A DNA stretch of 64,000 nucleotides from JBFMFH01 sp040752275 (GTDB lineage Bacteria > Acidobacteriota > Vicinamibacteria > Vicinamibacterales > JAKQTR01). The position numbers and the translations under genes were made by a program. Shown one piece after another: positions 25,608-33,725 of the stretch. The DNA lies in NCBI GenBank assembly GCA_040752275.1, contig JBFMFH010000062.1:137676-201675 (forward strand). The letters are read 5' to 3'. Under the pieces are notes generated by a model. That model made no database searches and was not told the origin of the DNA. It was given only the letters and a program-made list of their open reading frames with translations. Numbering within the stretch: position 1 is the stretch's first letter; each line of letters starts with the position of its first letter.

Positions 25608-26018
25608 CTACGTGTTCTCTTTCTTGTGACAGTCCATGCACTTCTTGGCTGCGGGCACCTTCTTGCCTGCGGCCGCCTCCTTGACGTGGCAATCGATGCA
25701 CAGGCCCTTCGTTGCCAGCGCGTCGTGGAACGCCGCCTGAGCCTTGGTCTTCATCGGGGCTGCCGCCGTCTTGGTGTGGCAATCCTGGCACTTCTCCTGC
25801 TTCGCCTTCATCGGCTTCTCGGGCTTCGACGCGTGGTGACACGTGTCGCACTTGGCGTCGCCGATGGTCTTCACATGTGCGGCGTGCAAGAACTTGACGC
25901 CACCCATCGGGGAACCCTTCAGGATGGTGACGTCGGGGGCCTGCTGGGCGATCACGACTGGGGCTGCCAGCAGTGCGAGTCCAGCCAAGGCCGCGGCAAT
26001 CAAGCCGAGTCTCTTCAT
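25608..26018 (-). CDS. Periplasmic tetraheme c-type cytochrome (cytochrome c3-like)
   Basis: A 136-residue protein with a Sec signal peptide (1-25, ending VVIAQ). It carries four CxxCH heme-attachment sites at C57-H61, C77-H81, C107-H111 and C127-H131, plus several free His (45, 48, 62, 98) that could serve as distal ligands. The motif spacing and small Lys-rich body resemble class III cytochromes c3/c7, which shuttle electrons in the periplasm. AGGAGG lies directly upstream. No partner reductase is encoded nearby. Confidence 0.88.
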   Translation of the reverse strand: MKRLGLIAAALAGLALLAAPVVIAQQAPDVTILKGSPMGGVKFLHAAHVKTIGDAKCDTCHHASKPEKPMKAKQEKCQDCHTKTAAAPMKTKAQAAFHDALATKGLCIDCHVKEAAAGKKVPAAKKCMDCHKKENT

Positions 26019-26259
26019 GCTGCCTCCTTCGACAGTGCCTGCCCGTCGAGAATCGGCCGACCATCGGCCGTGGCGTGTTCCGGCAGGCCCGGCCGGGCTC
26101 TCTTCCCCGCCCGGCCTCTCACGAAACGCGACAATTGCGGGGGCGTGCATCACCGGCCGTCTCACGACCGAGTCGACCGACAAACGGCGGAAATCGTATC
26201 ACTAGTGGCGGACCCTCCGCCAGCGGCCGTCGACCCTACGTTGCCCGCCCGCCTGCTCT

Positions 26260-27630
26260 CTATCCATGCAGAAGGGATGCCAGGTGCTCTCGAAGCGTGT
26301 CCAGCCGGTACGAGCCATCGACGGGGTTGTGGTAACCCTGCCGGCGCTCATCTGGGCTCAGGTCCGCATGGTCCTTCATCGGCTCGAACTGCGTGCCCTC
26401 GTGCCACTCGTTGAAGGAGTTGACATAGACGAGGAACGTCCCTTGGCGGGCGTTCGAGAGTCGGTCGTCCAACTGAAGCTGCAGGGTCGTCTGCAGCGAA
26501 CTGAAGATCCGCCGCCGCGCGAGCCGGCGGGCCAGCTCCCGGCCGCGGACCCGCTGCCAGTCCAGGTCCTGTGCCGGCGGCTCGAATTCGGGCAGCACGT
26601 AGCATGAATCCGGTGCGACGTCGCGCGCCTCGATCCCGTCGAACCCCGGATTGCAGTTGAAACTGAAGACCAGGTCGTGCGCGCTGCAGGCGCTCGCGAA
26701 TCCGGGCCAGGTGGAAGGCCGCACGTAGTTGTCGTAGATGGCGATACCGTCGAATCCCGACGCGCGAACCCGCGAGAAGTCCAGAGAGTCGGCCAGCAGC
26801 CACAACCGGTCGAAGTCTTCGGCGAGCCGGGTGCGCACGCGATCGGACTCTCGACGCCAGTCGCTGTCACTGGTGTAGTCGCGCGTGACGTGCACGATAC
26901 CGTGGCAGTCCGTTGACGTGGGCGGGAGGATCGTCCGGAACGACTTGAACACCGGACCTTGGCGCCCTGCCGCATCACGCAGGAGAAGGAGACAGTCCCA
27001 ACGCCGCCGCTCGCCGTACTCCCGGACGAGCAGCGAGATGTCCTGCCAGTAGGACAGGCCGCGATCGTCGCGGTACGGCTCCAGGTGGAACGCCACGTGG
27101 ACGTCGTGCGCCCGCATGACGTCCATGACCTGGTGGACGGCGCGGTCGGTCGGGGAGCCCGGCCCCCACCAGCTCAGGTTGATCGCGCCGACACCCGCCT
27201 CGGCGATCCAGCGCGCATGCTGCTCGAGCACCGCGGTCGACAGTGAGTCGTACGCCCCGAGGAGCGGTACGTTGTTGGCGGCGATGTCGACGGGAGGATT
27301 CCGGCCCTCTTCGTTCCAGTGCGCCCAGGGGTTGGTCGAGTACCAGGGGTAGTACTCGAAGATGATGTGGCGCTTGAGGTCCGGGAACCGGGCTCGCAGC
27401 GTCCGTCCGAGGACCGACAGATCCACGGGCGGGAGGCCGGTGTCGTCGGTGGCGTCCAGCAGACCTGGCAGGCCGCCGTTCGCCAGTTCGGCGCCGACCG
27501 ACGATGCGTTCCGCCACCGGGGCGCGGCCACGTCGCGCGCCGACGGCCGCAGTTGTCCGAGCGGCCGTGTCAGGGACCCGACGCCCGCCGCGGCGACGGA
27601 CCGCACGAACCCCCGTCGCGTGACCATCAT
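26260..27630 (-). CDS. GH99-like (endo-alpha-mannosidase family) protein, Tat-exported
   Basis: A 456-residue protein starting MMVTRRGFVRSVAAAG, a twin-arginine signal. The body reads IIFEYYPWYSTNPWAHWNE, INLSWWGPGS, FHLEPYRDDRG and FDGIAIYDNYVRP. It ends near VNSFNEWHEGTQFEP, the pattern of GH99 and related GH71/GH99-like barrels with catalytic Glu residues in HLEPY and FNEWHEG. It probably cleaves mannosides or related polysaccharides outside the cytoplasm. The start at 27630 is preferred because upstream in-frame sequence is antisense to tadA. Confidence 0.75.
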   Translation of the reverse strand: MMVTRRGFVRSVAAAGVGSLTRPLGQLRPSARDVAAPRWRNASSVGAELANGGLPGLLDATDDTGLPPVDLSVLGRTLRARFPDLKRHIIFEYYPWYSTNPWAHWNEEGRNPPVDIAANNVPLLGAYDSLSTAVLEQHARWIAEAGVGAINLSWWGPGSPTDRAVHQVMDVMRAHDVHVAFHLEPYRDDRGLSYWQDISLLVREYGERRRWDCLLLLRDAAGRQGPVFKSFRTILPPTSTDCHGIVHVTRDYTSDSDWRRESDRVRTRLAEDFDRLWLLADSLDFSRVRASGFDGIAIYDNYVRPSTWPGFASACSAHDLVFSFNCNPGFDGIEARDVAPDSCYVLPEFEPPAQDLDWQRVRGRELARRLARRRIFSSLQTTLQLQLDDRLSNARQGTFLVYVNSFNEWHEGTQFEPMKDHADLSPDERRQGYHNPVDGSYRLDTLREHLASLLHG

Positions 27631-27660
27631 GACGGCGACCTCCGTGCCATCGTAGCCCCG

Positions 27661-27721
27661 GGACTTTTCGGCCCTGGGAACGGAGCAGCCCCAGGACCTC
27701 TCAGCCCTGGGGACCGAGCAG
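27661..27721. repeat. Two 28-bp imperfect direct repeats in the GH99-tadA intergenic region
   Basis: Bases 27661-27688 and 27694-27721 share 23 of 28 positions (GGAC..TC.GCCCTGGG.A..GAGCAG). Each copy contains a CCCTGGG half-palindrome. They lie between the divergent GH99-like and tadA genes. Confidence 0.5.
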
Positions 27722-27777
27722 ACGTAGACCCGGGGCTCTCTTCCGGGCTTCGCTGCCGTACAATACCGGATTCTCCC

Positions 27778-28233
27778 ATGGTCGCCCACGACGCTTTCAT
27801 GCGCGCTGCCCTGGACGAGGCCCGCCGCGCGGCCGACGGCGGAGAGGTCCCGGTCGGGGCGGTCGTCGTTCTCGACGGGGTCGTTGTCGGGCGGGGATTC
27901 AACCAGCCCATAGCGGCGGTCGACCCCACGGCTCATGCCGAGATCGTGGCTCTGCGCGCCGCCGCGCGGGCCATCGGCAACTACCGGCTGGTCGGGACGA
28001 CGCTTTACGTCACCGTGGAGCCGTGCCTGATGTGCGTGGGGGCGATGGTGCACGCCCGCGTCGGGACGCTCGTCTTCGGCGCCACCGAGCCGAAGGCGGG
28101 GGCGGTCATCTCGACGGCACAGGCTCACGAGAATCCTGCGCTCAACCACCGCCTGGCCGTGATTGGCGGCGTGCTCGAAGAGGAGTGCCGAGCCGCCATC
28201 CAGGAGTTCTTTCGCGTCCGTCGCGCACGGTAG
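27778..28233 (+). CDS. tadA: tRNA-specific adenosine deaminase TadA
   Basis: A 151-residue cytidine-deaminase-fold enzyme that converts A34 to inosine in tRNA-Arg(ACG). The zinc/catalytic motifs are HAE at 53-55 (Glu55 proton shuttle) and PCLMC at 82-86 (ligands C83 and C86). NPALNHRLAV and a C-terminal EFFRVRR helix fit TadA. Its substrate tRNA is encoded 3.7 kb away. It is transcribed toward tRNA-Ser. Confidence 0.95.
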   Translation: MVAHDAFMRAALDEARRAADGGEVPVGAVVVLDGVVVGRGFNQPIAAVDPTAHAEIVALRAAARAIGNYRLVGTTLYVTVEPCLMCVGAMVHARVGTLVFGATEPKAGAVISTAQAHENPALNHRLAVIGGVLEEECRAAIQEFFRVRRAR

Positions 28234-28391
28234 GACGAGCTCGCCGCGATTCTGGAGCCACGTCGCGACGGTACCGTATGGCCATCATGCTCCACACGGG
28301 TGCGGGCTTCGGGCGGCCTGAACGGTTTCTGAACGGCTCCCCGGCCGGGGGCGAGACCCCGCCTGTTTCCGATATAATGGAGAGATCATGC

Positions 28392-28482
28392 GGAGAGGTA
28401 CCGAAGTGGTCGTAACGGGGGCGCCTCGAAAGCGTCTTGTCGGGTAACCGGCACGGGGGTTCGAATCCCCCCCTCTCCGCCA
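28392..28482 (+). tRNA. tRNA-Ser (CGA)
   Basis: A 91-base class II tRNA with a long variable arm. The acceptor stem GGAGAGG pairs with CCTCTCC, the anticodon loop CTCGAAA carries CGA, and the T-arm contains GGTTCGAATCC. The discriminator G and an encoded CCA end at 28482. The anticodon and normal acceptor length exclude tRNA-Sec. Confidence 0.95.
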
Positions 28483-28667
28483 GCCTTCGCTCACCTCCAG
28501 CCTAGCATCTCCTTCGGTGAGCTACGGCTAGGCAGGCCAGCCTTCACGCGAAGGCGGACCGCAGTTCCTGCCGCATTCGAACCCCCTCACGTACAGCAGT
28601 CCGTCCCTTCCTTCCCGCGCCTTTCCGCCGTCGAACCACCCGCCTTTTCCCGGATCTGGTTGAGAAG

Positions 28668-28686
28668 AGTAACGCCAAGCGTTACT
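28668..28686. repeat. Perfect 8-bp inverted repeat (AGTAACGC-CAA-GCGTTACT)
   Basis: A perfect dyad with a 3-base spacer, suited to a dimeric DNA-binding protein. It lies in the otherwise empty 28483-28741 region, upstream of the helicase remnant. It could be an operator left from a lost regulator or antitoxin gene. No gene is seen in 28483-28741 apart from this and a weak fold-back near 28490-28560. Confidence 0.5.
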
Positions 28687-28741
28687 TTGGACAAGCAGTT
28701 CAGGGGTGCACCGTGGACACCGTCAACATGAGGTCACGCCG

Positions 28742-28775
28742 CTGAGGGCCATCTGGGGGTTCGATGCGAGACTCG
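28742..28775 (+). repeat. 34-bp direct repeat, copy 1
   Basis: Matches 30196-30229 at 31 of 34 bases. The invariant part is GGGTTCGATGCGAGACTCG. It lies exactly where homology to the TOTE-type helicase begins. Confidence 0.7.
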
Positions 28776-28779
28776 TGGC

Positions 28780-29523
28780 AATCGGCTGCTTCGAATCGCC
28801 GCCTTCCAGAACCCCGAGTTCTACAAGGCACAGGCCATGCGGCTGTCCACCTTCGGCAAGCCCCGCGTCGTGGCCTGTGCAGAGGATCATCCTCATCACA
28901 TTGGCATGCCCCGCGGATGTCTGGATGACGTTCGACACGAGTTGGAAAGCCTGAGGGTTCGGCCCGTCATCCGTGACCTTCGTCTTGCCGGCGCACCGCT
29001 CGACGTTGCATTCCAGGGCACGCTCCGCGCCGATCAGCAGCGCGCTGCCGAGGTCATGCTGAGGCACGAGACGGGCGTACTGGCGGCCTCCACGGCGTTC
29101 GGCAAGACCGTCGTCGCGGCATGGCTGATCGCCCAACGCGGCGTGAGTGCACTTGTGCTGGTTCACCGGCAGCAGTTGCTGGATCAGTGGATCGAACGGC
29201 TGGCTACCTTTCTCGGCGTTTCGAACCGGTCGATTGGGCGAATCGGGGGCGGCCGCGATCGCACGACGGGGCGACTGGACGTAGCCATCATCCAGAGCCT
29301 CGTGTGGAAGGGTGTTGTCGACGACCGCGTCGCCGAATACGGACACCTCGTTGTCGACGAGTGCCATCACCTGTCCGCGCAGAGTTTCGAGAACGTCGCA
29401 CGCCAGGCAAAGGCGCGGTACGTGCTCGGTCTTTCCGCCACTGTGGCGCGGAAGGACGGTCATCACGATTCGCTGTGCGATCAGTCGTTCTCGATGAGCT
29501 GCCGCAACCCGAGGCCTAGGTGA
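28780..29523 (+). pseudogene. Fragment of TOTE conflict-system-type DEAD helicase
   Basis: About 245 residues of superfamily 2 helicase. Homology starts in frame before the first ATG (28837) with NRLLRIAAFQNPEFYKAQA, then FGKPRVVACAEDHPHHIG, as in the helicase of TOTE primase-helicase conflict proteins. Motif I is STAFGKT, motif Ia includes LVHRQQLLDQW, motif II is VVDECHH and motif III is GLSAT. The frame then leaves the family after RKDGHH. The primase-polymerase part and the second RecA domain are absent, so both ends are truncated. Confidence 0.75.
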
Positions 29524-29845
29524 TCTCGACCAGCGTGTCGCCCCGCGTCAGCGCCACGACCACGTCGGGGAAGACGTCGGCAAACCACCGCAGCGTCTCC
29601 CGACGGCTGGCGTTGCCGAGGCGGATCCACACGACCGAGGGGCCCTCAGGACTCATCGTCCGTCGCAATCGGAAGTCCTCGTCCTTGCTGAGAATCACGG
29701 CCCCTGACGAGAGGGCGTGCTCCCAGATCGTACGATCATCCGCCTCAGTCAGCCCGCAATCGAAGACGTGCACGGCCTCGTGGCCTTGCTCCGTCAGCCA
29801 GGTCACCAGCGCTGGCGGGAGCTGGGCGTCGATAAGGAACCGCAT
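29516..29845 (-). CDS. DUF5615 PIN-like protein (putative toxin)
   Basis: A 109-residue protein beginning MRFLIDAQLPPALVTWL and containing TIWEHALSSGAVILSKDEDF, the acidic residues (D7, D/E in the middle) of the DUF5615 PIN-like fold. Such proteins are predicted RNA-targeting toxins paired with DUF433. It overlaps the DUF433 stop by one base (TGATG), so it is translationally coupled. Its last codons overlap the end of the helicase fragment. Confidence 0.8.
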   Translation of the reverse strand: MRFLIDAQLPPALVTWLTEQGHEAVHVFDCGLTEADDRTIWEHALSSGAVILSKDEDFRLRRTMSPEGPSVVWIRLGNASRRETLRWFADVFPDVVVALTRGDTLVEIT

Positions 29846-30069
29846 CACGCAATCCGCAGGACTGGGTGGTCTGACTGAACAGCAGCGAATTCGAGGGCTG
29901 CCACGATATCCTCCGCCTCCAGGTACGGAAAGTCGGCGAGGATCTCTTCGTGACTCGACCCGGCAGCCAGCAGGTCCAGGACGTCCTTGACGCGAATCCG
30001 CATGCCTCGAATGCACGGACGTCCGCCGCACTGCTCCGGCCTGACCGTGATGCGGTGAAGTTGGCTCAT
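29845..30069 (-). CDS. DUF433 protein (putative antitoxin)
   Basis: A 74-residue winged-helix-like DUF433 protein, with the typical CGGRPCIRGMRIRVKDVLDLLAAG region (residues 14-37 in part), an EEILADFPYLEAEDI segment and a short tail. DUF433 genes lie directly before PIN-like DUF5615 genes and are regarded as antitoxin and autoregulator. It is the first gene of the pair. Confidence 0.8.
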   Translation of the reverse strand: MSQLHRITVRPEQCGGRPCIRGMRIRVKDVLDLLAAGSSHEEILADFPYLEAEDIVAALEFAAVQSDHPVLRIA

Positions 30070-30195
30070 GCTGCTTGACCTCAGGTCATCTTAGCATCGT
30101 CGTCATCGTTACTGGTCCACCACCGACCAACGGCCCGCAGGCGGCTGGCGCTGCCCAGCGCGGCGGCTTCTCGCAGCGCATCTCGGTGTCCCGTA

Positions 30196-30229
30196 CTGAG
30201 GCCCATCAGCGGGTTCGATGCGAGACTCG
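30196..30229 (+). repeat. 34-bp direct repeat, copy 2
   Basis: The partner of 28742-28775 in the same orientation. Together they bracket the helicase fragment and the first DUF433/DUF5615 pair. The surrounding 30070-30575 interval contains no convincing gene, only short fold-back sequences rich in CGCTCG. Confidence 0.7.
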
Positions 30230-30575
30230 CGCGGATCGCGCGGGTTGTGAGGCCCGGCTTACCCCCCTCTCCCCCATTCGACTCTCCTGGCTCACCGGAC
30301 GCGAGCCGCCAGGCTCGCTCATGGCAAGCCAGCCCAGGGAGAATGCCCTGAGTCCCTCGACCCTGCTCGGGACTCCCTGAACAAGGTCGAAGGGAGCGAA
30401 CGCGAGTGAGTCGAAGGGCAGCCTTCGCCAATCGCTCGCTACGCTCGCTGGCTACGGCTGGCTACGCCTCCCGTAGCCGTGAGCGGAGTGCCCGCTGTCG
30501 GCGAAGGGGGGCGGACCGTCTCCGAGCGGCGCGCGAAGGCTGTCTCCCCGAAGCCGTGACGGCCATGACGGCCGC

Positions 30576-30942
30576 TCAGTTCTCTGGCTGGTACTCTCGG
30601 AGTCGGGTGGGCTCCACGATCCACAGCTTCCCGGCGATCGACCCCGCCCTCGAGCCCCGCGGCGAGGACGCGCAACGCGCGCTCGAGGTCTGTGGGCTCG
30701 GCCTTGCCTCGAAGGCGCACGACCGCGAGTCCCGGGTAGTCGGAAGGCTTGAACACGAGCGGGTTACCGAAGTCGAGGTCGAGGGTCACAAGACAACGGC
30801 CCTCGGCGCGGCAGACACGAACCACCTCCTGGTCGCTGGCCCGGCACAGGTTCTCCGCCGGCACGGTCGCCACGTCGTGACCGGCGGCAGCAAGGACTTC
30901 GGCACCACGCCTCTCGAAGTTCTCGTCGAGCTTCAGTCGCAT
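30576..30942 (-). pseudogene. DUF5615 PIN-like gene with a frameshift near 30645
   Basis: The start MRLKLDENFERRGAEVLAAA and TLDLDFGNPLVF are typical DUF5615. After LAAGLEG the frame becomes nonsense and runs on to 30439. Removing one base in the G-rich run at about 30641-30650 restores GSIAGKLWIVEPTRLREY and a stop at 30576, the normal family C-terminus. It is therefore either a recent frameshift or a homopolymer sequencing error. It overlaps the second DUF433 gene by ten bases. Confidence 0.75.
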
Positions 30943-31184
30943 TGGCCGGCCACCGTTCGAACCGTCACGTACCGCTCGCGAGACATCTCCGCCCCGTAGG
31001 CGATGCAGGCACGCACATCGACCTCGTCGATATCGTAGTTCTCGAGGATCTCCGGTATGCTCGCGCCGCTCGCCAGGAGGTCAAGGATCAAGGACACCCA
31101 GATCCGGTGGCCCCGGATACAAGGCTTGCCGAAGCAGATGTTGGGATCGACCGAGATCCGCGCCAGCAGTTCTTCTCGCGTCAC
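30933..31184 (-). CDS. Second DUF433 protein (putative antitoxin)
   Basis: An 83-residue DUF433 protein with FGKPCIRGHRIWVSLILDLLASG (about residues 18-40 in part) and IPEILENYDIDEVDVRACI. It precedes the frameshifted DUF5615 gene. It resembles the first pair in architecture but not closely in sequence, so it is an independent module rather than a recent duplicate. Confidence 0.8.
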   Translation of the reverse strand: MTREELLARISVDPNICFGKPCIRGHRIWVSLILDLLASGASIPEILENYDIDEVDVRACIAYGAEMSRERYVTVRTVAGQCD

Positions 31185-31347
31185 AACAACTCTCCTGCGA
31201 TGGAATCGCGTGCATCAGGATCATACGCCGATCCGTGCGCCGGCTGAACCCCGCGTATCGCGCCATTGATGATGTTACCGGGGGGATCATCGTCGCGCCG
31301 TAATTCGGGTTACCCGCCGAAAGGAGGAAATAGGTGGGAGGCACCCG

Positions 31348-31446
31348 AGTGGAACCAGTGGCACGACGGCAGTATTTGGAGCAGATGCGGGGCCGGTATG
31401 CGGTCGCGAAACGGGCCGGCGCGCGCATCGATCCGCTGACTACCGT
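31348..31446 (+). pseudogene. Possible N-terminal remnant of a transposase/integrase
   Basis: From the GTG at 31348 the frame reads VEPVARRQYLEQMRGRYAVAKRA, reminiscent of the start of integrase-core transposases that open with a (T/A)RRQYLEAMR..Y segment. AAAGGAGG at 31319-31326 resembles a ribosome site. The similarity ends after about 25 residues, where the VWA gene on the other strand ends. No inverted terminal repeats were found. The call rests on pattern memory alone. Confidence 0.3.
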
Positions 31447-33296
31447 ACCGCGAACCGGACAGTGGCCTTCGCAGTGTCGTTTCCGGCATTAGCCCGGAGC
31501 GTCAGCAAATACGGTCCGGGCGGCAGTTCGCCAAGCGGGAGCGGCACCACGCAGTCCGCGGCGCGCGACCCGGCGAACTGGGCCGCCGTCAAGTGGTTGG
31601 TCTGAATCACCCGCTCGTTCCCGTGCGCGTCGGTGAGCACGGCCTCAAGGCTCACGACACGAAGCGCGCGTTTGCCGCCTTGGTACAATCGGGCAAAGAC
31701 CTGGGCCCGGTGCATCGCGGTCAACGTTCGTTCGGTCGTCGGCATCACGGGCATGACCGAGGCCAGCGCATCTGGCGGCGCCGCCTTGGCGGCTGGCTGG
31801 GCGCTGAGCACCAACCCGGAGAACGACAGTGGCGACCTCCCGAAGTCCGGGACGGTGACCTCGGTGTACACGCTGCCGGTCCGGTCCAGACCCCGACTCT
31901 GCACGGAGTAGCGCAAGAGATAGCGCCCTGGTTTCAGCTCCAGTCGGGACAGTAGCTCATACTCTGAGTCCGCGGCGGCGGGTACGAGCCGAACGCTGAC
32001 GGTCTGCCGAATCGACGCCACTTCCTTGCCATTCACGGTGAAGGCCTTGCCGAGCGCTTCGACCTGTTCGAGTACGGGTTCGGATGGCGCGGGGCGCCGC
32101 ACGCGGAGCGTCACCGCCACGGCAGCGGTTGCACCCCGGCGAGTGCGCGGAATGGCAAACGGCGCTGCGCCCACCTGGAGGGGGATGTCGGACTGCGGCA
32201 GGAGATCGACCATCGCCTGGAACAGAGGAGATGGCGGGGGCTTCGGCTTGCGCGACGAGGGTTTCGGTGACCAGACCATCTGGCCATCCGGGAAGACCAC
32301 CGCCCCCGGCCGATTCACACGGATCTGCAGGCGCCGACCACGCCCGTCCTGGAGCGGATAGGTCGGCCGATAGCCGATCAAGTAGTAGGCGCTGTTCTCC
32401 TCGAAGACGGCAGGCACGTAGTCCGCTGGCGCATTGGTATGGATGAAGGCGCGGCCGCCAGACTCGTCCGCAAGGGTCTCCAGCCGGTCGGAGCGGAGTT
32501 TCGTGTCATTCCACTCAAAGACCCCGCGAACCAGGCCAGGAGCCTCAAGACCTCGATAGCTGAAGTAGTAGATCGGGAGTCGGCCGACGCGGCTCGCGCG
32601 GCCAAGGGCATCGACCTCCCACGGTTCGATCTCGGCACTGTTCGGATCCGGCAGTCCTTTCGAAACGTCGCCCCCGCCACCGGCGATGAGAATCAGGACG
32701 GTCCGGCTCCGTTGGTGTTCCTGTAGCAAGCCGATAGTGTCCTTGATGGTCCGCTTACTGAACGCCATGCCAGGACCGCCGAGGCCAAAGTCGAACCGGT
32801 CAATCGCCTGAAGGAGTTTCGTCCGATCACCTGTCAGGTCCTGCGACTGCCTACGGTTCATGGTGAAGACGACCGCGGCCAGATCGCCTGGCCCGACGTG
32901 CTCGACGACAGATCGAGCGATCGCCTTGGCGTTCTCCACGACGTAGGGATCGGCTGGTGCGACGGCGTCGTCCATGATGATCACGAACAGCCTCGGTTCA
33001 CCGAGGAGATTCGTGCGGACGTCCGGCGCCACCTCCCGCATCCACGGTGCTGTCGGCGGTTCAGGAGAGGGAACGACGACAGGCGAGAACGCGACGATCG
33101 GCTGCGGGATGCCGTCGACGAGGATGGTGAAGCTGTCCGGCGTCAGCCCTCGAATGGGACGCCGGTGCTCGTCCAGCACGGAGACGTCCAATCGGACGAT
33201 CGCGACTTCGGTCCGGAATACCGGTGGCTGTTCCTGGCCTGCGCCGGCAGGCTGGAGGCAAGCCACGGCAAGCACCGCGAGGAGGGCGCGGGACAT
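31440..33296 (-). CDS. Exported acidobacterial VWA-domain protein
   Basis: A 618-residue protein with a signal peptide (MSRALLAVLAVACLQPAGAG). The acidobacterial VWFA-related region starts with VFRTEVAIVRLDVSVLDEHRRPIRGL, and a VWA domain covers about residues 105-330. The metal-site loop reads FVIIMDDAVAP instead of DxSxS, so the MIDAS is probably not functional. The C-terminal half is beta-rich (LRVRRPAPSEP, SEYELLSRLELKPGRYLLR). It is likely periplasmic or surface-exposed; its function is unknown. A copy of its C-terminal motif survives as a fragment at 48857-48967. Confidence 0.8.
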   Translation of the reverse strand: MSRALLAVLAVACLQPAGAGQEQPPVFRTEVAIVRLDVSVLDEHRRPIRGLTPDSFTILVDGIPQPIVAFSPVVVPSPEPPTAPWMREVAPDVRTNLLGEPRLFVIIMDDAVAPADPYVVENAKAIARSVVEHVGPGDLAAVVFTMNRRQSQDLTGDRTKLLQAIDRFDFGLGGPGMAFSKRTIKDTIGLLQEHQRSRTVLILIAGGGGDVSKGLPDPNSAEIEPWEVDALGRASRVGRLPIYYFSYRGLEAPGLVRGVFEWNDTKLRSDRLETLADESGGRAFIHTNAPADYVPAVFEENSAYYLIGYRPTYPLQDGRGRRLQIRVNRPGAVVFPDGQMVWSPKPSSRKPKPPPSPLFQAMVDLLPQSDIPLQVGAAPFAIPRTRRGATAAVAVTLRVRRPAPSEPVLEQVEALGKAFTVNGKEVASIRQTVSVRLVPAAADSEYELLSRLELKPGRYLLRYSVQSRGLDRTGSVYTEVTVPDFGRSPLSFSGLVLSAQPAAKAAPPDALASVMPVMPTTERTLTAMHRAQVFARLYQGGKRALRVVSLEAVLTDAHGNERVIQTNHLTAAQFAGSRAADCVVPLPLGELPPGPYLLTLRANAGNDTAKATVRFAVR

Positions 33297-33507
33297 CGCC
33301 GAAGCGCCCGGGACGCCCCGAGGCGGCGGCCGCTTGGGAACCAGATCGTTCAACACGGGAGGCAACTACCTGCTGAGTCGATGGCGCGCTCGGCACTCAG
33401 GCCGGTACCGCCAACCCCTAGCCCTTCTCGACTTCGCCGAGTATCTGTTCGAACGCCTCCAGTGTCAACGCACCTGTCTGGCGCCGGAGAACATTGACGC
33501 GGCCGTC

Positions 33508-33600
33508 TAGACGTCCTGAAGGCCAAGATCCGTTGCAGATGAGTCAAGTTTCGCTCGGGCCCTCAAGACGTCGACGCCCCGCCGCAGGCGGGGCAGGCAC
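33508..33600. repeat. Inverted-repeat element upstream of hgcA
   Basis: GACGTCCTGAAGGCC (33511-33525) is mirrored by an imperfect complement ending at about 33574 (13 of 15 positions), giving a fold-back unit of about 65 bp. It is followed by a GC-rich CGCCCCGCC/GGCGGGG hairpin at 33575-33596. The same unit in inverse orientation, including the hairpin, occurs at 58489-58556. The remaining 33366-33725 interval shows no convincing gene. Confidence 0.65.
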
Positions 33601-33725
33601 CCTGGCGAACTTGCCGGCATCGATGGGGGCAGTCGATCGTCAACCGGATCGTGCCACGCTGCAGCCCCCGCGGCCGGAACCTCGAAATGCGTTGACACCA
33701 GCCCGATCGGCGTTCACCCGTCCTG

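Noticed and set aside
28392..28482. Long-variable-arm tRNA considered as selC (tRNA-Sec)
   Set aside because: The anticodon is CGA, not UCA, and the acceptor and T-stem lengths are those of a normal tRNA-Ser.
30081..30431. A 116-codon minus-strand frame in the accessory region
   Set aside because: Built of fold-back and repeat sequence with no domain. It covers the 34-bp repeat and has no ribosome site.
33693..33695. In-frame TGA upstream of hgcA as a possible selenocysteine codon
   Set aside because: No SECIS-like hairpin follows, and residues before it show no HgcA similarity. It is simply a stop.
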